NCBI GenBank assembly: GCA_023442775.1
Contig: JAEZXH010000018.1
Location: 1 to 64,000 of the forward strand
Source of the DNA: Bacillota bacterium
Lineage (GTDB): Bacteria; Bacillota; Clostridia; Tissierellales; Peptoniphilaceae
Direction: 5' to 3'
DNA: 64,000 nt
Position 1 is the stretch's first letter, and every line of letters begins with the position of its first letter. A program made the position numbers and the translations under genes. Shown piece by piece: positions 1 to 6,141 of this stretch. The notes beneath the pieces are model-generated. The model was not told the origin of the DNA and did no database searches. It was given only the letters and a program-made list of their open reading frames with translations.

Positions 1-42
1 ATGGAGACATTCGTATCGGTTCGATTCCGATCCTCGGCACCA
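1..42 (+). tRNA. tRNA-Leu, 3' part only (cut by window edge)
   Basis: The window opens inside a tRNA. A T-arm (ATCGG, loop TTCGATT, CCGAT) is followed by the 3' acceptor strand CCTCGGC and ACCA. The preceding GGAGACATTCGT looks like the long variable arm of a class II tRNA, and the implied 5' acceptor GCCGAGG is typical of tRNA-Leu. The anticodon lies outside the window, so the isoacceptor is unknown. Confidence 0.7.
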
Positions 43-46
43 GTGA

Positions 47-123
<77 letters not shown>

Positions 124-133
124 CTCACAATTT

Positions 134-210
134 GGCGGCGTAGCTCAGTTGGCTAGAGCATACGGTTCATACCCGTAGTGTCAGGAGTTCAAATCTCTTC
201 GCCGCTACCA
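134..210 (+). tRNA. tRNA-Met (CAT), elongator
   Basis: Acceptor GGCGGCG pairs with CGCCGCT, and the anticodon loop is TTCATAC. The body matches elongator methionine tRNA rather than the initiator or the lysidine Ile tRNA. CCA is encoded. Confidence 0.9.
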
Positions 211-217
211 CTCATAA

Positions 218-292
218 GGCCCCATGGTCAAGCGGTCAAGACACCGCCCTTTCACGGCGGTAACCCGGGTTCGATTCCCGGTGGGGTCACCA
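218..292 (+). tRNA. tRNA-Glu (TTC)
   Basis: Starts GGCCCCATGGTC. The anticodon loop CTTTCAC lies between CCGCC and GGCGG, giving TTC. Ends GGGGTCACCA. It is also the tRNA used by HemA, encoded later in this window, for tetrapyrrole synthesis. Confidence 0.96.
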
Positions 293-302
293 TAATTTAC
301 CA

Positions 303-378
303 GGGCGCATAGCTCAGCTGGGAGAGCACCTGCTCCCCACGCAGGGGGTCATAGGTTCGAGCCCTATTGTGCCCACCA
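303..378 (+). tRNA. tRNA with CCC anticodon on a valine-type body (odd anticodon loop)
   Basis: A full cloverleaf: acceptor GGGCGCA/TGTGCCC, D-stem GCTC/GAGC, anticodon stem CCTGC/GCAGG, T-stem ATAGG/CCTAT with loop TTCGAGC, then ACCA. The anticodon loop is TCCCCAC, so the anticodon reads CCC (Gly, GGG codon) and position 33 is C instead of the near-universal T. Body, A73 and place between Glu and Asp resemble tRNA-Val. Bacterial tRNA-Gly normally has T73. Identity is therefore uncertain. Confidence 0.75.
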
Positions 379-385
379 TTACCAT

Positions 386-462
386 GGCCTGGTAGTTCAG
401 TTGGTTAGAATGCCAGCCTGTCACGCTGGAGGTCGTCGGTTCGAGCCCGATCCAGGTCGCCA
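386..462 (+). tRNA. tRNA-Asp (GTC)
   Basis: Starts GGCCTGGTAGTTCAG. The anticodon loop CTGTCAC gives GTC. Ends CAGGTCGCCA, with discriminator G73 as expected for Asp. Confidence 0.96.
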
Positions 463-478
463 TACGTTGCCACCATAT

Positions 479-554
479 GCTGGTGTAGCTCAATCGGTAG
501 AGCAACTGACTTGTAATCAGTAGGTTAGGGGTTCAAGTCCTCCCACCAGCTCCA
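479..554 (+). tRNA. tRNA-Thr (TGT)
   Basis: Starts GCTGGTGTAGCTC. Anticodon stem ACTGA/TCAGT encloses CTTGTAA, anticodon TGT. Ends CACCAGCTCCA. Confidence 0.96.
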
Positions 555-579
555 AAATCTGTTGAGTCATAGAATATGG

Positions 580-665
580 GGAGGAGTTCCCGAGTTGGCC
601 AAAGGGGACGGACTGTAAATCCGTTAGCACTGCTTTCACTGGTTCAAATCCAGTCTCCTCCACCA
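580..665 (+). tRNA. tRNA-Tyr (GTA)
   Basis: A class II tRNA with long variable arm. Starts GGAGGAGTTCCCGAG. The anticodon loop CTGTAAA gives GTA. Ends TCTCCTCCACCA. Confidence 0.96.
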
Positions 666-676
666 ACAAAATTTGT

Positions 677-750
677 GCGGGTGTAGCTCAGTGGTAGAGC
701 CCCAGCCTTCCAAGCTGGTTGCGAGAGTTCGATTCTCTTCACCCGCTCCA
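677..750 (+). tRNA. tRNA-Gly (TCC)
   Basis: Starts GCGGGTGTAGCTC. The loop CTTCCAA between CCAGC and GCTGG gives TCC. Ends ACCCGCTCCA with the normal T73 discriminator of bacterial glycine tRNAs, in contrast to the CCC tRNA at 303. Confidence 0.96.
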
Positions 751-754
751 CTAT

Positions 755-831
755 GCACCTATAGCTCAGCAGGATAGAGCAACGGACTTCTAATCCGTGT
801 GCCGGGGGTTCGAATCCTCCTAGGTGCACCA
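755..831 (+). tRNA. tRNA-Arg (TCT)
   Basis: Starts GCACCTATAGCTC. The anticodon loop CTTCTAA gives TCT. Ends TAGGTGCACCA. Confidence 0.95.
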
Positions 832-846
832 CATTTTAATTTACAT

Positions 847-923
847 TGGGGCGTAGCCAAGTCGGTAAGGCACCAGACTTTGACTCTGGCATTCCACAGG
901 TTCGAGTCCTGTCGCCCCAGCCA
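847..923 (+). tRNA. tRNA-Gln (TTG)
   Basis: Starts TGGGGCGTAGCC. The anticodon loop CTTTGAC gives TTG. Ends CGCCCCAGCCA. Because gatCAB is present at 47196-50322, this tRNA may be charged through Glu-tRNA(Gln) amidation. Confidence 0.96.
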
Positions 924-926
924 CAC

Positions 927-1002
927 GATCCATTAGCTCAGTCGGTAGAGCACCTGACTTTTAATCAGGGTGTCCCGCGTTCGAGTCGCGGATGGATCAC
1001 CA
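927..1002 (+). tRNA. tRNA-Lys (TTT)
   Basis: Starts GATCCATTAGCTC. The anticodon loop CTTTTAA gives TTT. Ends ATGGATCACCA. Confidence 0.96.
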
Positions 1003-1017
1003 TTTTTTTATATGCCT

Positions 1018-1106
1018 GGAGAGGTATCGAAGTGGTCATAACGAGGCGGTCTTGAAAACCGTTTGGGTTCACGCCCGCGTGGGTTCGAATCCCACCCTCT
1101 CCGCCA
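1018..1106 (+). tRNA. tRNA-Ser (TGA)
   Basis: A class II tRNA starting GGAGAGGTATCGAAG. The anticodon loop CTTGAAA gives TGA. It has a long variable arm and ends CCCTCTCCGCCA. Confidence 0.96.
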
Positions 1107-1123
1107 ATCGACTGTTTATGTAT

Positions 1124-1214
1124 GGAGAAGTACTCAAGTGGCTGAAGAGGCTCCCCTGCTAAGGGAGTAGGTCCTTCACGGGGCGCGAGGGTTCAAATCC
1201 CTCCTTCTCCGCCA
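1124..1214 (+). tRNA. tRNA-Ser (GCT)
   Basis: A class II tRNA starting GGAGAAGTACTCAAG. The anticodon loop CTGCTAA gives GCT. It has a long variable arm and ends CTTCTCCGCCA. Confidence 0.96.
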
Positions 1215-1223
1215 ATACGGTTC

Positions 1224-1300
1224 GGGCCTTTAGCTCAGTTGGTCAGAGCATCCGGCTCATAACCGGCAGGTCCAGGGTTCAAGCCCCTGAAGGCCCACCA
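1224..1300 (+). tRNA. tRNA-Ile2 (CAT, probable lysidine tRNA)
   Basis: Third CAT tRNA of the array. Starts GGGCCTTTAGCTC. The anticodon loop is CTCATAA and it ends AAGGCCCACCA. The body fits the tRNA-Ile whose C34 is changed to lysidine by TilS to read ATA. It lacks the initiator features and the TTCATAC loop of the elongator at 134. A second elongator Met is the alternative. Confidence 0.75.
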
Positions 1301-1316
1301 TGTCGATATGCGGACA

Positions 1317-1393
1317 TGCCCAGATAGCTCAGTTGGTAGAGCAGTAGACTGAAAATCTACGTGTCGCTGGTTCGATTCCGGCTCTGGGCACCA
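1317..1393 (+). tRNA. tRNA-Phe (GAA)
   Basis: Starts TGCCCAGATAGCTC. The anticodon loop CTGAAAA gives GAA. Ends CTGGGCACCA. Last tRNA of the plus-strand array; a terminator follows at once. Confidence 0.96.
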
Positions 1394-1395
1394 AA

Positions 1396-1419
1396 GAAGA
1401 GGCTTTGCCTCTTTTTTTT
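1396..1419 (+). terminator. Terminator of the tRNA array
   Basis: Inverted repeat AGAGGC, loop TTT, GCCTCT, followed by eight T. It begins three bases after the CCA of tRNA-Phe. Confidence 0.9.
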
Positions 1420-1481
1420 GTGTCAAAAGACTAAGAGACAAGATTTCCACAGTTGCTATCAATCATCTTCTCCAAGACGGA

Positions 1482-1949
1482 TTGGTAGAGCGGGTGACAA
1501 AGGCGGGGGCGCGGGTCATTACGCCGACGGAGGAGTTTTATGTCGAGGTCAATGAAATCTTAACGATGATCCAAACGACGGCGGTGAAACTCGCCCACAA
1601 AAAGAGTGATTGCAAAGAGGTTGTGAGGGCTCTTAGAGAGATTCTCCCCAAGCAAGAAGAGAACATTGGCAACGAGGCGTACTTCCAATATGACTATGAG
1701 TTTCACAAGGTCTTCGTCACTTATTCTGGCAATGAACGATTAAAAGATCTCTTCAAGGTGTACAACGTTCTTCACGAAGTCCTTGTTCGGCATATCTACC
1801 TGAAGGCCTTTGAGGAGAATCAACGGGAATGTATATTAAGGCACCGTGAGATTGTGGATGCTTTTGAGCGAGGCGATGTGCAGCTTGCCATCGATTTGAT
1901 GGAAGGGCACTATCGGGGAGTGGAGCATATTTTTCGAAATGCAGAATAA
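1482..1949 (+). pseudogene. 5'-truncated GntR-family (FCD domain) regulator
   Basis: The product keeps the end of a winged-helix domain (HLLQDGLVERV, wing-like GARVITPTEE) and an all-helical FCD ligand-binding domain. Metal-site features remain: DYEFHKVF, an SGN turn, RHREIVDAFERGD and a late EGHY. FCD-type GntR regulators run about 210-240 residues; here about 155 remain from the first possible start (TTG at 1482). The same frame stays open upstream but runs into the tRNA-Phe terminator, so the recognition helix and a real start are missing. I see no ribosome binding site at 1482. A remnant left by rearrangement at the tRNA array is the simplest reading; a short expressed ligand-binding protein is less likely. 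Confidence 0.65.
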
Positions 1950-1954
1950 AAAAT

Positions 1955-1976
1955 GGCCGCAGATGCGGCCTTTTTT
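1955..1976 (+). terminator. Bidirectional terminator (GntR remnant / tRNA-Arg)
   Basis: GGCCGC, loop AGAT, GCGGCC, then six T on the plus strand. Upstream A residues give a T-run on the minus strand too. It lies directly after the stop of the remnant and abuts the CCA end of the minus-strand tRNA-Arg. Confidence 0.9.
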
Positions 1977-2052
1977 GGTGTCCCAGAGAGGATTTGAACC
2001 TCCGGCACCCGCCTTAGGAGGGCGGTGCTCTATCCAGCTGAGCTACTGAGAC
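1976..2052 (-). tRNA. tRNA-Arg (CCT)
   Basis: Read on the minus strand it starts GTCTCAGTAGCTC, has anticodon loop CTCCTAA (CCT) and ends CTGGGACACCA. It follows tRNA-Trp on the same strand. Confidence 0.95.
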
Positions 2053-2066
2053 ATTTCTCTAGATAT

Positions 2067-2090
2067 GAAAAAAAGCTTCCGAGGAAGCTT
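2067..2090 (-). terminator. Terminator after tRNA-Trp
   Basis: On the minus strand: AAGCTTCC, loop TC, GGAAGCTT, then a T-run. It sits between tRNA-Trp and tRNA-Arg, so some read-through is needed if both share the promoter at 2182-2210. Confidence 0.8.
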
Positions 2091-2164
2091 GGCAGGGGTA
2101 GTAGGATTTGAACCCACGGCATTTGGTTTTGGAGACCAACGTTCTACCACTGAACTATACCCCT
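2090..2164 (-). tRNA. tRNA-Trp (CCA)
   Basis: Minus-strand start AGGGGTATAGTTC, anticodon loop CTCCAAA between TTGGT and ACCAA, end CTACCCCTGCCA. Discriminator G73 is as expected for Trp. Confidence 0.96.
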
Positions 2165-2181
2165 TCACTGGTTACTGTATG

Positions 2182-2210
2182 AGTATAACAAGTTTCTTCC
2201 GAGATTGCAA
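2182..2210 (-). promoter_or_regulatory. Promoter of tRNA-Trp/tRNA-Arg
   Basis: On the minus strand, TTGCAA (2210-2205), a 17-base spacer, and TATACT (2187-2182). The start point would lie just upstream of tRNA-Trp. Confidence 0.75.
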
Positions 2211-2236
2211 GGGCTTTCTTTTCTCGAAGTGGACCG

Positions 2237-2245
2237 TGTTATAAT
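2237..2245 (+). promoter_or_regulatory. Extended -10 promoter of the DUF362 gene
   Basis: TGT followed by TATAAT, an extended -10 element 15 bases before the start codon, with no convincing -35. The short distance implies a very short leader; the ribosome binding site AGAGGTGAT follows. Confidence 0.6.
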
Positions 2246-2260
2246 AACACAAGAGGTGAT

Positions 2261-3337
2261 ATGATGAGTCAAGTGTTTTATACAAGTCTTTATGGTTCGA
2301 GTCAAGGCGATAACATGCCTGCAAAGGTACGACGACTCTTCGATAAGTTGGGGTTTGCGTCCTGCATCGCCCCGAGTGATCATGTGGCAATTAAGCTCCA
2401 CTTTGGCGAGAAGGGAAATACCACCTTCATGCATCCCCTTGCGGTACGCCAAGTGGTGGATAAGGTGAAGGAGGCGGGTGGTCGGCCCTTCCTGACGGAC
2501 ACGAATACGCTCTACAGCGGGAGTCGAACGAATTCTGTAGACCACTTACAGACGGCGATTGAAAATGGGTTTGGGTACACGGTGACCCAGGCTCCGATCA
2601 TCATTGCCGATGGGCTCTACAGTCAGAATGTGGTGGATGTCCCCATCCATCGCCCCCACTTTGAATCGGTGAAGATTGGGGGCGAGATTTTCCACGCGGA
2701 TGCCCTCTTTGTCCTCAGTCACTTTAAGGGGCACTCGGCGGCAGGATTTGGGGGTGCGATTAAGAACCTCGCCATGGGTTGTGCCACTGCAGCGGGCAAA
2801 CAAATGCAGCACTCGGACATTACCCCTGAGATTGACCACGATCTGTGCATCGGGTGCGGACGGTGCGCGCGGCACTGCCCTGTGTCTGCGATTTCGATTG
2901 AAGACAGAAAGGCGTGGATTGACGAGGAGACATGCTATGGTTGTGGAGAGTGTGTCACAGTCTGTCCAGTGAAGCCCGTGCGTGCGGTGAGTATTCAGTG
3001 GGATTCAAAGCCTGAGGTTTTCCTCGAAAAAATGGCGGAATACGCCTATGGCGCGGTGAAGAACAAACAGGGGAAGGTGGCATACATCACCTTCTTGCGC
3101 GACATCACGCCCCTTTGCGATTGTTGCGGATGGAGTGGTAAGCCCATTGCTCCCGATTTAGGCATCTTGGCGTCGACGGATCCGGTGGCCATTGACAAGG
3201 CCTGTTATGACTTGGTGTGTCAAGAGGTGGGACACGATCCCTTCTATCACACCAATGGCATCGACCCACGCAGAATTTTGTCCTATGGGGAAGAGATTGG
3301 GTTGGGCTCCCAAGAGGTGGAACTGATTCGCCTCTAA
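2261..3337 (+). CDS. DUF362 domain protein with two 4Fe-4S ferredoxin clusters
   Basis: 358 residues. The N-terminal ~185 residues match the DUF362 fold (metal-binding-like motifs such as DHVAIKLHFGEKGNTTF and LFVLSHFKGHSAAGFGG). Two consecutive ferredoxin motifs follow: C196-x2-C199-x2-C202-x3-C206-P and C225-x2-C228-x2-C231-x3-C235-P, each expected to carry a 4Fe-4S cluster. The C-terminal part returns to the DUF362 domain (GILASTDPVAIDKACYDL). No signal peptide, so likely cytosolic. The family has no settled function; a redox or maturation role is inferred. ATGATG start with AGAGGTGAT just upstream. The gap to the AAA+ gene downstream is 16 bases, so they may be cotranscribed. Confidence 0.9.
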   Translation: MMSQVFYTSLYGSSQGDNMPAKVRRLFDKLGFASCIAPSDHVAIKLHFGEKGNTTFMHPLAVRQVVDKVKEAGGRPFLTDTNTLYSGSRTNSVDHLQTAIENGFGYTVTQAPIIIADGLYSQNVVDVPIHRPHFESVKIGGEIFHADALFVLSHFKGHSAAGFGGAIKNLAMGCATAAGKQMQHSDITPEIDHDLCIGCGRCARHCPVSAISIEDRKAWIDEETCYGCGECVTVCPVKPVRAVSIQWDSKPEVFLEKMAEYAYGAVKNKQGKVAYITFLRDITPLCDCCGWSGKPIAPDLGILASTDPVAIDKACYDLVCQEVGHDPFYHTNGIDPRRILSYGEEIGLGSQEVELIRL

Positions 3338-3353
3338 GTGAAAGGATGATAGT

Positions 3354-5186
3354 TTGACGGAACAGTTCCCAGTAGAAGCATGGTTTTCTGAGGTCAAGAT
3401 GGGAGAGGACCCCTCTCTTGTGCGCTGGCGTAAGCACCCTCTCTTTGCTCCCTTTTGCCAAGAGGAGGTGACCCAAGAGGGGGAGATCTCTACCCTCGCC
3501 CAGAAGGCCTTTGAAGAGGCCTATGACGAACTTCTCTACCTGAAGACAGAGGGGGAGTACCTCGATTTTCTCAGCCGTTGGGCAAAGAGTGAAGGGGCTC
3601 CGAAGTCGATTCTTCACGAGATTTTTCTCAAACGACAAGAGTGCTTGGAAACATGCGACGAGATTCGCAAGAAAAACCCTTCGGCTCAGTGGGCACACGC
3701 CACATTGCGCTATGAAGAGGAGGAGGATGAGCACCTCATCAAGACCTCCTATGTCCAGGAGGCGCTTCGGGAGATCGTCGAGGGCCTTCGTCGTCACCAG
3801 CCCATGTTTTTGCGCGGGCATCTGGGAACGGGAAAGACGGAGCTTGCGGTGATGGCGGCAAAGGCCTACCGCAAGGAGAGTTTTCTCGACCGTCACCTGC
3901 GTCCTCAGATGGGGGCGTGGAGTCAGTCCCATCCCGGGGAGGACCCTGTCCTAGGGTTTTCTCAGTTGCGCGAGAGTCTTCTTCAGAGTCTCTCGTTCGA
4001 AGCGTTGGCTCCCCTTGTCATCGCGGGAAATCGGGATTTGCGTGCCTCTGACCTCTTCTGGGAGAAGGAGCTTCACCTGAAAGAGGCTCTTGAGGGCATG
4101 GAGGTGACGGAGGCTCTTCAGAAATTGGAGTCGATGAAAGAAAACATTCCGGAAGAACTTCGAAACGATGCGCAAGAGCTCTTTCTCTTAAAGCACAGTG
4201 CCTTTGGGACGGAGGTCTCCCTCGTCCCTCGGGAGGTCCTTCAAGCCATGGACGAGGGTCGGGTCCTGATCCTCGATGAGATGAATGCCATTGGAATGGA
4301 GCACCTGGTGAGTCTCAACGACCTTCTTCAACACCACGTGGGAGAAGAGGCCTATGTCACGGGCTATGGACGGGTGAGGATTTCCGATGGATTTGGGGTT
4401 ATTGCCACGGGAAACCTGGGACGAGAGGACCTCTATACGGGAACGGAGGAGATGAATGCCGCATTCCTCTCTCGGTTCCACTCCTTCGAATACTCCTATC
4501 TCCCTCAGCGCATGGAGGGAAACTTGCGCGATGGGGAGGGGGAGAACGAACTCTTTCGCGTCCTCGTCCACGCCCTTGCCGACGAGGAGAAGCACCTTCG
4601 CCTCCCAGGGGGATGGGATTGCCTCGAGGCACTCTATCGCCTCTCTTCCTACGCAGCGGCGACCCAGCACCTCTTTGTGGGGCTTGGGCAAGTCCAAGTC
4701 TTTGAAGATGGCGCTGACCAGGTCCTGCAGCGCTCTGTCCTCTCCATGCGTCATCTCTTGCGCATTCTCGCCCGTTATGACTATGGAGTTGATTGCAGCC
4801 TTGACGAAGCGTTGTGGCGAGGCTTTTTGCAATCGGTCACCGATGATGATGATCAGATCCTCCTCGTTCAGCTCGCCCAGCAATACGGCTTCTTCCCCGT
4901 TTCTGAGGGGTGGGAGATTCCCTTGCGAAGTCCAGGAGAGGCTCCCTATCGCCTTGCTGAGATTGGCAAAAACAGAAGCCCTTACGTACGGCCCCCCGAG
5001 GAAGTCATTCCAAGTTTTGTGTGGATGCCCTATGTCTACGGGAACGTGGAGGAGTATACGGAACTTCCCGAGGACTTCCAGGAGGCTCTTTCGCGGATGG
5101 AGGTGGAAGACTATCTGTCCCTCAAAGAGGAGATGGACGCCATCGGGGAAGTCTTTGAAGTTGAGGACATGATGCGCCATGACTGA
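3354..5186 (+). CDS. MoxR-like AAA+ ATPase with long insert (first gene of AAA/beta-repeat/VWA set)
   Basis: 610 residues, TTG start with AAAGGA eight bases upstream. An N-terminal helical region (~1-130) precedes an AAA+ core: Walker A RGHLGTGKT (~154-162), Walker B VLILDEMNAIG (~303-313), sensor-1-like GVIATGN (~347) and an AAFLSRF arginine-finger-like motif (~372). This motif set is of the MoxR/CobS/dynein-related type. About 140 residues, largely charged and helical, separate Walker A from Walker B; MoxR proteins usually have about 60. A C-terminal ~200-residue helical region carries no motif I know. It overlaps the next gene by 8 bases and is followed by a VWA protein, the usual partner of such ATPases. 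Role inferred: ATP-driven remodelling or metal/cofactor insertion together with its neighbours. Substrate unknown. Confidence 0.85.
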   Translation: MTEQFPVEAWFSEVKMGEDPSLVRWRKHPLFAPFCQEEVTQEGEISTLAQKAFEEAYDELLYLKTEGEYLDFLSRWAKSEGAPKSILHEIFLKRQECLETCDEIRKKNPSAQWAHATLRYEEEEDEHLIKTSYVQEALREIVEGLRRHQPMFLRGHLGTGKTELAVMAAKAYRKESFLDRHLRPQMGAWSQSHPGEDPVLGFSQLRESLLQSLSFEALAPLVIAGNRDLRASDLFWEKELHLKEALEGMEVTEALQKLESMKENIPEELRNDAQELFLLKHSAFGTEVSLVPREVLQAMDEGRVLILDEMNAIGMEHLVSLNDLLQHHVGEEAYVTGYGRVRISDGFGVIATGNLGREDLYTGTEEMNAAFLSRFHSFEYSYLPQRMEGNLRDGEGENELFRVLVHALADEEKHLRLPGGWDCLEALYRLSSYAAATQHLFVGLGQVQVFEDGADQVLQRSVLSMRHLLRILARYDYGVDCSLDEALWRGFLQSVTDDDDQILLVQLAQQYGFFPVSEGWEIPLRSPGEAPYRLAEIGKNRSPYVRPPEEVIPSFVWMPYVYGNVEEYTELPEDFQEALSRMEVEDYLSLKEEMDAIGEVFEVEDMMRHD

Positions 5187-6141
5187 GACGGGAGACCGGG
5201 GGTTGCTCCTCTGGCAATTTTACGTGGCTCTCGAGACATTCCACGAGACGGGGAGACGTGAGGATTTTCCCTTTGACCTCCTTAGAGCCTTGAAGGATGA
5301 AGCTCTTCCTCTCCGGGAGAAGCTCCTTCAAGAGGCCAACCATTGCCCCGAACTCTTTCGTCCCGAGGTGGAGGTACGTGAATTGCCGCGGCGTCATCAC
5401 CAGGCCATCAAAGGATACACCCTCTGGAATGGGCACCTTGTGAGCTATGGAGACTATGGATGGTGTGCCCTGGTTGAGGATGGGAGAGTTCATCCCATTC
5501 AAGGCATGGAAGAACACCTCGTCTCTGGGGTGGGGACCGAGCATGGTCTCTACCTTCGGACAGAAGAGGGTCATCTCTACCGCGTCCGGGAAGGGGAAAC
5601 CCACGGGCATCTTGTCGATGGCAGAATCGATGGGATTCTCCCCTGGAAAGATGCCATCGCTTGGCGAAAGGGGAGACGATGGGATAGCCGTGATGGCGTC
5701 GTTCTTGAGGACTGCCCTGACGGTCTTCGGCTATGGACGGAAGAGGCCCTGGCCCTCTTGATGGATGAACCCTCGGAAATGCCCGAGGAAGCGGGGGACG
5801 TGTTTCTCGATGAAGATAAGGGCTTTTTTCTCGGGAAGTCCTTGTGGCGAAGGGAAGGAGGTACGTGGATTTCCATCGGGGATTCTCCGGGACGTCTTCT
5901 AGACGTGACGGCCTATGACGGAAGATGGGTCGGTCTGTTCCAGAAAGGGGAGGTGGTCCTCCTTGATGGTTATGGCTCCTGGCCCCTGGGAACCCTCCCG
6001 AAGATGCGCGGGATTGTTGCAACAGAGGCGGGTATCTTGTGTGGGGGATGGGATGGAGAGGAGATCTTCATCTCCGTCGTCCCTGGAGGAGATTGGGATC
6101 TCTTTTCTCGGAGAGTGAGGGAGAAGGTGCTCTATGGATGA
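5179..6141 (+). CDS. Uncharacterised predicted beta-repeat protein between AAA+ and VWA genes
   Basis: 320 residues, not recognised. The first ~75 residues look helical (LLLWQFYVALETFHETG, LLRALKDEALPLREKLLQEA). The remainder is a series of short, Gly/Trp/Asp-rich beta-strand units: NGHLVSYGDYGWCALVEDG, TEHGLYLRTEEGHLYRVREG, GKSLWRREGGTWISIGDS, YDGRWVGLFQKGEVVLLDG and AGILCGGWDGEEIFISVV. This spacing suggests a beta-propeller or similar repeat fold (inference). No signal peptide and no catalytic motif seen. Start and stop overlap both neighbours by 8 bases (ATGACTGA at 5179; ATGGATGA at 6134), so translation is probably coupled and equal amounts are likely needed. It may be an adaptor or substrate-recognition subunit of the AAA+/VWA pair. 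Confidence 0.85.
   Translation: MTETGDRGLLLWQFYVALETFHETGRREDFPFDLLRALKDEALPLREKLLQEANHCPELFRPEVEVRELPRRHHQAIKGYTLWNGHLVSYGDYGWCALVEDGRVHPIQGMEEHLVSGVGTEHGLYLRTEEGHLYRVREGETHGHLVDGRIDGILPWKDAIAWRKGRRWDSRDGVVLEDCPDGLRLWTEEALALLMDEPSEMPEEAGDVFLDEDKGFFLGKSLWRREGGTWISIGDSPGRLLDVTAYDGRWVGLFQKGEVVLLDGYGSWPLGTLPKMRGIVATEAGILCGGWDGEEIFISVVPGGDWDLFSRRVREKVLYG

Noticed and set aside
846..1055. Open frames running through the tRNA array
   Set aside because: They cover intact tRNA structures on the same or opposite strand and have no translation signals.
2205..2245. TTGCAA as -35 for the DUF362 promoter
   Set aside because: The spacing to TATAAT is 29 bases. The palindromic hexamer fits the minus-strand tRNA-Trp promoter at exactly 17 bases instead.
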